Positions 36,901-49,600 of a stretch of 64,000 bases of DNA are shown in pieces. Source of the stretch: Sthenelais limicola (Eukaryota; Annelida; Polychaeta; Phyllodocida; Sigalionidae); assembly GCA_942159475.1 (NCBI GenBank), contig OW804094.1, positions 60,694,966-60,758,965 of the forward strand, written 5' to 3'. Made by a program: the position numbers and the translations under genes. The notes under the pieces were generated by a model. It did not search any database. It was not told the DNA's origin and saw only the letters and a program-made list of their open reading frames with translations. The first letter of the stretch is position 1; each line of letters starts with the position of its first letter.

Positions 36901-39900
36901 TTTGTATTATATGAACGAAAAAGGAAACACATGCCATTTATGACAATACTTAATATTTCCTACATGTTCAAGGATTTAGGACCCAGGCATGTTGGACCGT
37001 AATAATATATTCCTGTTTTGTAGGGAAGAGACATCTTCGTGTCTTTCGTCTGCTGTATTGGGTCTATATTTAACAGTTACCTCCACGCCCTGCGTCCGCT
37101 TCCACTCGCTACATACTACTCACAACCTCCAGGGTTTCCTCCCGTGTATACATTCACTTGTAAAAAGTTTATAATCTTAAGTATAACGGATTCGCTTTTC
37201 TCCCACCTAAAACGCCCCAATGGTGCAAACCTGGAGAAGCATATGCTCTTCAAAGTACATCCTGACTATTAACATTAACTATGAGTAACACAAACTTATT
37301 CCACATCAATTAGCTTTGTCAAAGCATGTCGCAGATATCCGATTTCGTGTACTACTATCAATTTCTAATACATATCACATTATCTTTTCAAACGCATTTA
37401 TGCTGCAAAAAGACAATTAGATTGATAATGAGTTGTTCTTCAACTTAACATTTAGACGCTTATATCTTTAAAACCCGAAATTAAATCTTAGGATACGAGC
37501 TGATAATGGCGGTCCACCAGAGAGTTATACGGCAAGCAGTGTAGCCATACACCGGTAGGGAAAGGTAGAGGGACGCCGGAGGCATCATGAGAGGCCGCCG
37601 CCACCGCCACCACCACCAGCCCCGCTCCTGGCCCAGCCCAATCTACCTCACCAGTCCCTCCAGGGCGAGAGACGACGCTCCAACAAGACACATACCGGTA
37701 TATATCTCCAGTGAACTGTCCGCAACCCGCGCTCCCATAAATAGGACGCTTTCCACACATATAAGACAATCGGTCAAGTTTGACCCTCTCTGGGGTCAAT
37801 TGAGGTCATGCTTCAAGGTAGTGATCGTATGGCGCTTTGGTTGTAATCCCTGGATGGATATCAGCAGGCTAATATTGAAATAGATATTTTCTATATTTGT
37901 TGTTGTCTTGTTCATGACACATTAATTCATTGACAGCTCTGACTGGGAAAAGTAAAATGACAATAATATGTCTTGGCTGAACACAAATCTTTATGATACA
38001 ATGTATTATGATTATAACGAGTTAAGTAGATGGTTCAACAATACACCTAAAATAGGAGGTGATAAGGGTGGTGGCTATTCAACAATTATATTACTATATT
38101 AACTACAGTATTCACATCATGGGGGAAGAAAATATACATGTGGACAAATATGGTTGCACAATTGTTCACTTTGGAATATGCTTCAACGAGAAAATAATAT
38201 TGCCGCCTAAGATATCAAAATCGGACTGCAACATACCAATTTGTCTTCAAAGTTATTTTGTGTAGAAATACCCAAGAGAAGGGATAACTACACCTCAACA
38301 GGGTATATCATATGCCTATATTTCGACTCAAGATCTTAAAGAACACGCCATGCAGTTTTCCCGAATAAAAGGGAAACATACTTCTTACCTAAAACAGGAT
38401 GGTAATGGGTCTCGATATAACCGTATCCATTGCTTGCTCACGCTAAAATGGCAACAAGCGTGTACAGTGTAGGGATTATGTATACAAGTATATTTAGTAG
38501 AGGACATCATCTTAAAATTTGCTGGAAGGCAAACTCGTGGTTATTGAAGGTGCCCAAATTAACCTGCGTGGTGTACGTATAAAGTGCATGCGGTGTCTGC
38601 CGGGCTAAAACAACCGTAAAGGCTGGGTCACCTGGCTGGAGGGCCATGGGAGCTCGAGGGTGAAAATGAAAAGGGTGAACACAAATTCTACGGACTAAAC
38701 CATTCCTGAGGCCTCAGATTCACAATCCAAAACGACAGCTGCCGCGAGTAGTATAAACTTAAGTCACCAAAGTGCACCGCCTTGCCACATTTGGACCAGT
38801 GCTTACGGGCTTTTGTCTGGTTTTTCCATGCTCGTTTTCACTGCCAAACCATGCGAGGTTATCTTTTATTTGAACTAGAATTTTCCACCAATTGCCACTC
38901 CTAAGCGTTTCCCTGTGCGCGTTAGAATCACAGAGCCATTGTAGCTTAACAAATGTGGGGAAAATAATGCATGGAAAATCAAATTGCTGTTAAATTGTTT
39001 GAACATGGGGCCTCCATTAACTGGCTATTGGTAGAGTATGTGGGCGTGCATAGTGAGAGAAGGAAAGGGTCTTCAATGATGTTAATGCACCAAGAATGTT
39101 TAGTAGATCTACCACTGTATAAATAATACATAGTCCATATACTTCATAAATAATATGTATTACGTTTTACACTTTCACTTAGAAAGGTGCCGCGATAAAA
39201 GTGCCCCGGATGGTCGATAATGATAATAATTTATAGATCAAAGAAATATATCTTTACATAACATAGAGATGAATTTAATCGATTATCAATGTGATGTTAT
39301 ATTGGTAAATATGTAATCTATACGATGTCTGCAGCATGACAACATTCTATCATGCTTGATGTTCCATATTCCGCCTCACGACTGACGTCACATTTCCACT
39401 TTAATTCCCACTTTCTGCTAGAGGGGTCTCCACCATACAGTGCGCCCTCACTCTAAAGGTTAGTGACATGGACTGCTTTTATTTTCCCCAAGAGCCAAGT
39501 ACCAGCAGAACACGCCCGGTGTTGTACGCACCGAGATTCAAACCAACCATTTTGCTAAATAGATTCCCAATAACAAAGGGCAAGAATCACAGTAATATGA
39601 CACCTATAATGTAATACATGATAACCACATGGCCTGTATTTGGTTTAAGATCATTAGACTGTTCACAGGCTTTCCGACAAGAAAATTATTAATCTGATAC
39701 CGTGTTCAAGTTACCCAATCCGCTAAAGTGGGACCTCGTCGGGCTATTGTGGCAGGCGCTGGGAGGCTGAAAGACTGTAACATGAGAGGGCTTCAGGATT
39801 CGCAAATTACTATCACATAGAGGGGCAAATGCTATTTGGTCGATGGTAGACAGCTTAGGCAGTGGGTGTAAAGTTTATTTGGAACGGTGAGAAATAATTT

Positions 39901-40599
39901 GACCTATTGCCAGAGGGTGAGGGACGGGCGCTGTTTTTAGCAAGGCTTTGAAATTATGACAATCCAACTCTAATCTCAGCCGACACGCGTCTGAAAACAT
40001 AGGAATTAATCGAACCACATAATCATTGTAAAATAGGACTAGAGTTTCCAGTGGGCGTAACTCTTGAAAATGTCGTTACATTAACAAATACTTCTTCTTA
40101 AAGATAAGACGAAGATAGTTCGTGTTAAAATTAATAATGCCGTCACATCACCTACATAAAGAAAGAAGAAAGAAGAACCAGCTGGAAGTTTGTAAACATA
40201 TGTGACCAGAGCTCTAGCAGTAGCAATTTGGGATTATCCATCAGCATATCTTAGAATGATTTTCTAAACACACCGGTATTGACATATTTACATGTTACTT
40301 GTATACAATGTAGCTTACTGTATATTTCATCTGTGGGAATCGCCTCATCGCACGTAGTTCGGGGAAAACTTAAATACTTCTCGCAAACTGCACTTCAAAT
40401 TCTATGGGTCTATCATGTGAATAACAAACAAAGGATATCCGAGAAATCACTGCCATCAAGGTATACAAGAACCGCTCATTGCGGAGATCTATTTAATTTC
40501 CGGCCGTCTGCGAGTGCTATTTTCCTGATTGGACAGACGACATTTCGTCCAGCTAGTAGTGCAGTAAGCTAGGGCTAGCTTGGAGACAATAGTGACCAG
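33918..40599. other. gene-free stretch
   Basis: No exon could be supported. Minus-strand frame 36202-36459 and the plus-strand frame 37587-37883, over a (CCGCCACCACCAC)-like run, have no known motif. Poly-C/(CA)n lies at 35397-35425. Blocks around 34.4-34.7 kb and 38.5-38.9 kb are of higher complexity, but nothing specific can be said. Confidence 0.35.
35397..35425. repeat. poly-C with embedded (CA)n
   Basis: CTCC runs into about 13 C, then (CA)6 and a second C-run. Simple sequence, likely length-variable. Confidence 0.95.
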
Positions 40600-41553
40600 G
40601 ACAGGCCAATGTGGTTACCATTATCATTACTCTAATCAAGCATAAAGCCTCTCTCCGTACAGAGTTAGCTGACTCTTCCTTGTAAATCCCACCACCAAGT
40701 TACAAGCCTTGAGAGCCTGTAATCTGTTGTTCTTTGTTTAGATCCCCACTGATTAAATTTCCCTCCAATACAACGAAACAGGAAATCTCACATCAACGAG
40801 ATCCGTCCCGTCGTCTGAGGTTTCAGAATGATAAAATCCAATCATTATGGAAGGAATGGTGTTCTTAAAGCTTCCTCGGAATTAAATATCATAATCGAAG
40901 CTCCCTAATCAAACAGGGGCAAACAGGAGCTTTCCTGAAGCATGCACAATATGCCGACTATAATTCTTAGAATTACTAATTTTAATGCTGAATCTTTGAT
41001 AGCTCCCTGTTTTTAGGCGGGTAATGGCATAATTATTTGGAAAATGGCCTTTGTTGGGATTTCCTTCTTTTTGATCTTCGAAAACATCCCAATGGATAAT
41101 TGGAAAACACGGAACATAAATGGCTTTAAAGCCTGCTGCTGTTTTTCCCTCTCATTAATGTTCAGCTTTGAAACTATTTAAACGCATTAACAAGGGTTGT
41201 GCTCATCTACACAAGGCAATATAAGTCAATCTACAAATAGTAAATGAAAGCACGTTAAAGAAATATTGCACATCACATTAACTGAACATACGAGCAATTT
41301 AACCGTCCGACAACTGTACTCCGACTTCCTTTTACAATTGTTTTTCTCGTTCATCTATCCCTGTTGGTTTGCTAATTTAATTTCCAACTGTCTATCATTT
41401 TCGGAGAGACACTCTTGACCAAAAAGTACAATAACTGATCTTGACAAAAAAACGACCTCGTCCCCAACCCTCGACACGGGGGTCAACCGTTTAGTGAATA
41501 TTTCTTTTGTTGTTTTACTACTTGAAGCGTGATCCTAAGTGACAGGAGTATCA

Positions 41554-41585
41554 GTGTGGGCAAGTGGCACCCACTTGCCCGACAC
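41554..41585. repeat. short hairpin, 10-bp perfect stem
   Basis: GGGCAAGTGG / CCACTTGCCC around CAC, extended by GTGT/ACAC with one bulge. No poly(T) or gene follows, so a terminator role is not claimed. Confidence 0.7.
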
Positions 41586-43948
41586 ATGACACAAGAAACA
41601 ATGATTTGGATGAGATGGTCAGTGACAAACTCTCTGTCAACACTCTGACTCATTGCTCGACCATATAAGCTTTCCTTTAAGGATCACTGACCTCTGAACT
41701 GTGGAACGGAGGCATTTTGTTGGTAATGCTTGAATGTCTCCCACCCATGCAGTAAACAACGCGAATTAATGCTGCAAAATATTGGTTGGACAATGATTGA
41801 ACTATCATGAACCTAAATATGAATCTAAGGCGATCGCAATGTTTAATCGGAATATGGACTAATTGGTTCTTAAAACTTTTGTAATTTTCAAAATGGGAAT
41901 TTTTTGGAAGAGGTGGAATTTTGCGTGACAATAAGGAATCGCATTGCATTTGCACGAGTCACAATGTTTTTAATAGCTAAAATATTCCCCATGAAACTCG
42001 GGTACATACTTCATATTTTGAATGAGCTTGTCACTGCAGCGCCATATCTTCCTGAAGCCTTAGCGAGCGAATCGACAGAGATGGTTATATTGCGGTCAGA
42101 TAGCCCTAAGGCTTCCCCCAAAAGTGATTATCTTTCTCTGTTGCTGACACGGATGTGATTAGTAAAACACTACAAAGAAATACATCCTCCTGGAACCGAT
42201 ATGGCGCGCAGTTAACTCCCTTCTTCACACATCTAAATGTCCAACCAATCTAGATCTTGCAGATAAGGTAGTGAAGGCAAAAAAAAGCTGTGGGAACGAG
42301 ACAAAGCTGAGGATTTCTAGTCCACTGACTACATTGAACAAGAGAGAGGGTATATAATATACAGGGAGGTCTCTTATAGAGTTCATTTTATATAGTCAGA
42401 TTAGTCCAAGCAATCGCCGAAACACGTTAAGTTAACATGGATCTCTTTAGACAAGGCAGGTATTCCCACAGTGGATAAAATTCTATTGCAACGGGCGAAC
42501 CCATTACTGCAAGAGGAAAGACATAAAGCCCATCAATTGTCTGGATATGCACGTCCTAAAACCCCTCGGCCTGTTTCACTAGATCAGATATTGTCTATTC
42601 TAGTGCAATTTAGACTGAGAAAATCCGATAAAGTACTTATTGAGATTGACTACAGTGGCTATCTAGCGATTGTGATGTATTGTGCGTTTTATTTGGAATT
42701 GATGAACAATCTTTGCCGGTTCGTGTAGAAGAATAGACACCTTCCTATATGTCACGAACAAATATTGACTGCCTTTTATTTGTTATTGACACCAGTTTTA
42801 TTGATGGCCCATCTTTAACTAGCTCATAATAGGAAATAGATTTGATGAGATTAGTACTTTTGTTTCCCTTTCAGATTGTGTCATTAATCATTGCTCAAGG
42901 AGAAAATAAATGACTGATTCGAGCTCAGTCGGTTCTATCCTATACTACACCCTCAGGTCACAATGCGATGTATATTAACTTCCCCTTTTTATGAATATCG
43001 TCCCCCTTTCAATTTTGCTGCAGATGAGCGCAGGTAACCTGATTTTGAAATTCTAGCCTTGAATTTAAACTTGTTTACCTATTCCAAGGTTTCTGAGACA
43101 CAATTTCCTTGCAAAAAGAAGCCTGGGTTGGTAATTCATAGGCAAGAACGAACCTTTAGATTTCACCTATGTGACATCATTGTGTGTGAAGTTTGAGGAA
43201 AGATTTGTAAACCATAATGAAGGACATAGAGGAAACATCAGAGGCAGGAATATAATGATATAGCGAGCTCCTGAGGTCCCCGCCCCTTTGGTATTATGGG
43301 AGAGAGAAGCCACTGATGGGGTGTCAGTTAAAAGAGGTAGCCCCGGGGGTGTTTGAATTAGGCATGATACATCTGACTGCACCTATGTAGGTATGTGAAG
43401 AGTCTCAGTTGGTTAGACCGGAGAAAACTCCGAAGTAGAAGTAGTTGAAAGTGACAGCTGGTGAAGTAAGTCCCCGTATTGAAGTTCCCTCGGGGGTTTT
43501 ACGCAAGGGTGTGATGTGCCAAGCCTGAACATCTTATGCCCTTTTTAATTCACTTTCTCATTCTTGGCCTTCATAGATTTGGAATAAGCATGGGTACAAC
43601 TTCAGTACAACTTGGTGTTACTAATCATGAACCGTTAATTATAGTTTTACAAATTCTGTCCTTATGAATATAATGGAAGCAATTTTGTGAAAACAAAAAT
43701 GTTTCAGTGATGGGAATATATGTGTACTCGTTAAAATGGTTGTCAAAAGCTTAGAAAAAGAGGTTCTAAATTAAATGCTAATATATCAATACCTTTTTAT
43801 GCTGAATGTGCTCTATTCCAATATAACTATATATATGCATTGATATAGTGGTATCATATCGGCTATTTTACCCATTGACAGGCGATTACTTGTATACGAA
43901 AATCCGCCCAGTGGGCACAAATTAACTGGGCATATAGTGTTAAATAAC

Positions 43949-43989
43949 GTGCAAACATCTCACACACTCGAGGTGTTGAGATGTTGCAC
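43949..43989. repeat. short hairpin, ~15-bp stem
   Basis: GTGCAAACATCTCA pairs with TGAGATGTTGCAC with one bulge or mismatch, around an inner CACACTCGAGGTGT. Its role is unknown. Confidence 0.65.
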
Positions 43990-44681
43990 AATATCAGTTT
44001 TACCCCCGGGGTTAAAAAGCGTCAATTCCCGTGACAATGACCGAACTTGTCATGCACACACTTGCTCTAAATGCCACTTTTTTCACTGATTTGGGAAGAA
44101 ATTTCAGGTGACAAACTGTACTGGTCAATGTACTTATACCAAACTTTTTGAGACTTTACCGGGAAAACATAGTACATAGTAAATAGTTTCAAATGAATAT
44201 TAAAACACAGCTTCGGTAGCTTTCAACATATTATTAGGTTGCACTAGTACTGATTAACAATCTTCCACACTCCATGACACATCACAAGGCTATAATTCAT
44301 AATTATATTTAGATACACAATAGATTGTTAATTGTAACATGGATGAAGTAGTCGTTAACTGGCATCATGTGAAATATCGGGCCAGACAAAGATGGCAAAG
44401 AATTGATGGAGTTTCTCGAGCCGTTTGTTCCCCTCCGAGCAATCTTACATCATTTCTTGGATAAACATATTGCAAGCTGTCCAAACCTATTTCTTAATTA
44501 TCTGGCCTAATTGAACATTCCATCATTTTCCTATCATGACAATTGACAGTTGTCGTAATACAAGCCCGCGGCCACGTTTTTCCAGTGCCTCTGTTGCCCA
44601 GTTCTTCCCCGACGTAAATAAATGAGAAAAAATCAGATACCACTTTGAATGGAAATTGTTCTGCATCAAATCTGAGTTAAC

Positions 44682-44713
44682 GCAAGTAATTTTGATTATT
44701 TCTAATTACTTGC
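44682..44713. promoter_or_regulatory. palindrome of TAATT/AATTA homeodomain-like sites
   Basis: GCAAGTAATT (44682-44691) is exactly inverted as AATTACTTGC (44704-44713) around a TTGATTATTTCT centre that itself resembles a PBX/Hox TGATTAT site. The surrounding 600 bp also has TGACAGTTGTC and several ATTA words. A regulatory role is inference from motif content alone. Confidence 0.3.
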
Positions 44714-46228
44714 TAGGCGATTCATCATTCGGTCGCGTCCAATAAATTTGCATTTGACAGCTCCTGTTTCAATTTTTTCTCAACATCTGAAAGTGCTTTT
44801 CCTTTGTTTTATTTTGGATAGTCATTTGATGTTTTCATCCGGGCACATCCATAAAGTAATGTAATTCATTTTCTCACTAGATTATTGAGTGCAACCCCGG
44901 AACACGAGCTTCTTGTGCGTTTTAAACTTTTAAATTGCAATTCAGATCCGAGCTTGACAAACAGAACAAAGAAATTAATGCTACAAACGGTTCGGATTGC
45001 CGGTTTGCCTCTGTCCTTTTACAGAGTTTCTCGATGACTTTGACTGAAAAGCCTTGCCTATAAAACACATTAAACGTAATCAAGCGGATCAGTAAATTTA
45101 TGCATATTCACAATCCGATTTATAATTTTTTTATTAAAAAACTTAAACTCTTGGTTTTTAGCACTGCATGGTTGTTGTATTCATAATAGACGTACCATAT
45201 ACATTGTGGTTTTTACTCTTATAAATTGTGCATGCTAACAGTTAGTTGCAAACTTTGAAAAATGGTTATTCAGTAGATAAAAATGTGAAAAAATGTCCTG
45301 ATAAGTAAACAACAATCGCCCCCTGTTCTTCACTACTATACGCCATTGCAGACCAAGCCCCCAATAACGCATTCAAATCGTGATGTCAGGACATCTCAAG
45401 ATCCTAAATAGATATGTTTCGGTCAAACCACCTATTTACAGCGGGCTTTAGTACTATATTCAGTGTATCATTTTTTAAAGAAGACCATTGTCATGACACG
45501 TTGGTTAGTGATTATTTCAATGAAGCTGAGCTCGGCACTATAATCATGGTGTCAGTCCTGTGTACCTGACAGCTCTATTGGGTCGCCAGCCTACCTTGCC
45601 TAGGCCATTCTCCTATGAGGGAACAGAGACAACTGCATGATACCATCTTGTTGGAGGCTTTATTTATATCTTCCGGGGAAGATAACCTGTTGGGAATTAA
45701 GTTTGTCCATGACAAGCACAGGCAAACGCATAGAGGAACACAATAACAAACTTATCTCCTTGCAGAGGGCTGAGGAAGAAGATGAATTGCGATTGCATGT
45801 CCGATAGTTTTATACAACAGTGTATCACGTAAAGGGGCTTGCTTCTTGGTAAACACGTTGCCCACGACATCCTCGCGTGGTCCTCAGCGACTTATTGCAC
45901 CCACCAGCAATATATTTGACAGAAAATGGAGAACGGTATTTTCTCAAACATTTCATTAAGCTCAATTTGCTTACACGTCACAGATCAAGGTTACAAGAAA
46001 GTTGAATTAAGTATGTATACCAGTAATATATATACATATTCAATAGGTCGGCAAATACTATCGTATAGAAGGGAGCATCTATTTATATATCTACTTATGA
46101 GCGAGGGATGTATGCATCAATATGCAGATTGAAAACGTTCTTCGTCATCATTAATTCCAAGCCAGCTTAACCCGTGTTAATTGTAGCAAATGATGTGACG
46201 AATTAATATGCAATCCTAGTTTGAATTT

Positions 46229-46480
46229 CATTTAACCTAACACAATGGCGAAGCATGCCTGGAGACAGGGGCCCCGGCTCGGTGTGATTACTCCGACTGT
46301 CCCGCTAAACGCCTCAGTTTGCCGCGCCCGTGGGGTACGCGTGCCGCGCCAACAAAATCCATAAAAACCTCCAATGATACTAATATCATATGGGATAGGG
46401 TAAAGTGGTCGGGCGGTCTGTGAGCGCCTCGGGCGAGCTCCTCGTGCAGCGGGCGGGGGTGTGGGTCATTGGCAGTACGT
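46229..46480. promoter_or_regulatory. CpG-rich, GC-rich patch without an ORF
   Basis: An island in AT-rich surroundings with many CpG words (GCCGCGCCCGTG, TACGCGTGCCGCGCC, GGTCGGGCGGTC). It holds CCATAAAAACC, which is like a posterior-Hox/Cdx site, and no open frame of note. In lightly methylated genomes such patches often mark promoters or enhancers, so it is a candidate only. Confidence 0.3.
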
Positions 46481-46637
46481 GATTAGCCAGAGTATCAGAT
46501 CTAGATGCGCGTGATAATGAGACACGGGTAGGAAAATGTGAGAGGAAAAGCATCTATAGGCAGAGGAGGATTGGATGGAAAGAAAGAAGAGGTCCAACAA
46601 ACAGACAGGATTGCACAGAATCGAAGAAAACCATCTT

Positions 46638-46669
46638 GAGGGCGGTTATATTTGAGGGCGGTTATATTT
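46638..46669. repeat. 16-bp tandem duplication
   Basis: GAGGGCGGTTATATTT occurs twice head to tail (46638-46653, 46654-46669), perfectly. Probably recent slippage. Confidence 0.9.
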
Positions 46670-49600
46670 TATTTAACTTGCAATGAAATATGAGTTCAAA
46701 TGCTTTAAGATTAATGGCTCCGTGTGCTCAAAAGCGTGGCACATGTTTTAAGTGTTTTTGACTTTGTTTACGTCCAGGCTCATCCGAACGTACTTATTGT
46801 AACAATTGGTGCCCTTGTTTTAAACTGCGTTTGAACCATTCATAAGTTCATGTTGCCACTGCAGTTGCTTAATGAATTTATTTTTGCTTAGCTCAGGTGC
46901 AGGATTTTTAATAAAATAATCATTTTTTTGAAAATCGTCAACTTGTTTCGATACCATGATTATTTTGGCAGGACCTCACAAGCAGTCCCACCACAAGAAC
47001 TTCTATTATATCAACTTGGCCCTCGTCTCTAAGCCCTTATTCTTCTACGTGAAAGCACTTAAAGTTATCTACATCATGCCAACAATGTGATAGAGTTTTA
47101 CAAACACGCCAAGCAAGAATAGAGATGATACCCTATACAAGTATTACAAGATTTCTATAATAGGTAGAAGATTTTCCCAATACATAGCTCCTATTCCAGG
47201 ATGTGGCACTCTTTGTCACTTGCACTGTAATTTGCTCATTGACAACGGAGCCACGTTCAAGTGTGCTTCCTATGGAATGTCGTCACAAAAGGAGCCTATT
47301 ATTGATAACACAGTCATGAATCCCTTCCGATTGTTGCCGATGAAGAAAAAAATAATCCCCATTTGACCAAGCCAGACATCTGAACAGACTATGAACCTCC
47401 CCATAATCTCCTTGCCATATTAAATGCATTCCTTCAAGGTTTTCAACCACGACAGGACCTTGAAAATGGCCCATTCAATTAACCTCTTCACAAATCCTCA
47501 CACGATGCCAAAAAGACAACCTGTGATGGGAAAAGAAGGACTGGAGCGCCTTCGCAGAAGGCAGTCATTTGCCAATTTTCCGCTCGGCTCAGCCAGTCTG
47601 TCACCAAATACCGAGGACAAACAAGAGAAAAGACTTCTAAAAGTAACAAAAAGAAATCAGTTGTGTCCAAAAGACGGGCCAAAATAAGAACGCTAGAAAT
47701 GTAAATGCGCCATTGTTCCTTTTATTTCTATTAGCCAGTAACACGTACCGTGACAACCATCACGCGATTCTTCCGTCAGGTATTCTATCTTAAACACAGC
47801 AATTGATTCCTATAGCGTAATACATGTAAATGATTACTTTTGTCGCCCGTAGAATTAATTTTGTACTATTGTTTCGCTCAAATATGGAAAATATAAATGT
47901 TGAAATATAAGAAATCTAAGAATTGTAATTTTGTAATGATATTTGTCAGGAGGATACGTTGAGAAGAACAAAAGCACCTTTGTGAATAAACACAATTCCT
48001 TAATAAAACTACGCAATCTAAATTAAAATTTTATGTCCTCCAGAGAAACTCAATTTGTACCATTTGATTAGGAACAGAACTGAAATAGAATATTACGTTA
48101 TTACAGTATGAATTCCTGACCAAGTATGATTAATTATAATGGTTTGAGCACGAACGTTGGAAGTGCAAAACAAATAGTTAGTTTCATATATTTGATTAGC
48201 AATTTTCTTTTCCAGGCCAGTGTATTCATCAACAGTTGGGGACCTTCTAATTCCAACCTATACTGGTATCCAGTTTATTTGTCATTCGCTCTAGTCTGCA
48301 TTAACTTCAAATCACACACCTCATCCTATTTCTTGTCATCTTATACAACTTGAGTAAACTAGGGCGTAACAGTCCCTGTGGAGTCTACTGCTAATATGAA
48401 GGTACATTTTCCCCAAACCTCCCTGTGTAATTTACCCCCTACTCCTACCTTGCTGACTGTTTCTATGGTTACATAGGCGATACAAAGACCTGTATACCTA
48501 GATGCTCATTAATTACAAATTACACACCTGTGTCTCACACCTCCTTTAGGAACGGTCCCTAACCAAATATCTGAGTTTATTGATGGTGGTTAATCTTCAC
48601 AGTGACAGTAGATTTGTATGTATGACTAAACACTTCAGTCCATTAATTCCCAGTTGTATGAGGGTTTACCAGTGTCAAACACAATCAAGTCTTGACCCAT
48701 CAAGTTGGTTGAATATGCACCTGAACGAGTACCTGGCTAATCACCTCCTTCCTCACAATGGTTAATGTAGCGAGTCGCCAGGCTGGTATTTCTCACACTA
48801 AAAGAGGCTGAAACACCCACCAAGCCATCTTCATCTGTGAAAGTGTCTCTCGGACGCAGGATGAGAGAGTTTGATGGTCACTAATGTTCCCCTCCCCCCG
48901 GAAATCGTCCTCTCTTCCACACTTCATACGTCAAGAGGTATCTTTTGGAAGGCAGTTTTCGTACACCAACTGGTCATTTTAAATGATTCCTCCCCACCAC
49001 CCATAGATGTACTCGGCCCCTTTTACTTGATACCTGTCTAGTATAATAAAAGCTGTTTTACATATGGGGTCCACTGGACAAAAGTATATGTCAAGTGTGA
49101 TGTGTCAGTGTAATGTATGACAAGAATGTATAATGGCACAGTAAACATCAATAATTCATCGAATTGTAAATAAAATACACTGGTGAAAGTTTGAAGATAA
49201 AACGATAAGTGCGAATATCTAATGAAATGAAATAATTATAATGATAAGAATTTTGTGAAATGTCTTACTATCATAGAAGGTGTCTATCTTATGGGGTACA
49301 TATTACTTTGTTAAATAGTATTTTAAAGGAGGCCTGCGATTACCTCTTCGAAATGCCTACCTATTAACCTACTCACGTTTTCTGAATAATTTTCGCTGAC
49401 AGCTCAAAGAACGTAAAGAATCCATTGGTCAGAGAAAGACAGCTTCCATTCCCTCAATGCATGTTGGATATGGCACTGTCATATTAGCAGCAGCTAGGAA
49501 CGGTATATGCATCTAAATCTTTGTCTCCCTGGGCTTCATACTTTCTTCGACCTGGTATTTGCACAGATTGGTGATTGGGTTTATGAATGGGAAGGACTTG

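Larger units (their letters stand above)
40600..45120. other. gene-free, AT-rich block rich in homeodomain-like words
   Basis: No supported exon. A weak candidate follows an acceptor at 42470-42471 (open for about 85 codons to 42728), but has no family match or donor. The segments 40.7-41.2 kb and 44.4-44.9 kb carry many TAATTA/ATTA, TTTGTT/AACAAAG and TGACAG words. Small hairpins lie at 41554-41585 and 43949-43989. This composition is like developmental enhancers, but that is inference. Confidence 0.35.

Noticed and set aside
42472..42728. Acceptor-preceded 85-codon open frame
   Set aside because: No family match, no donor, no poly(A) signal soon after and no partner exon; chance or relic.
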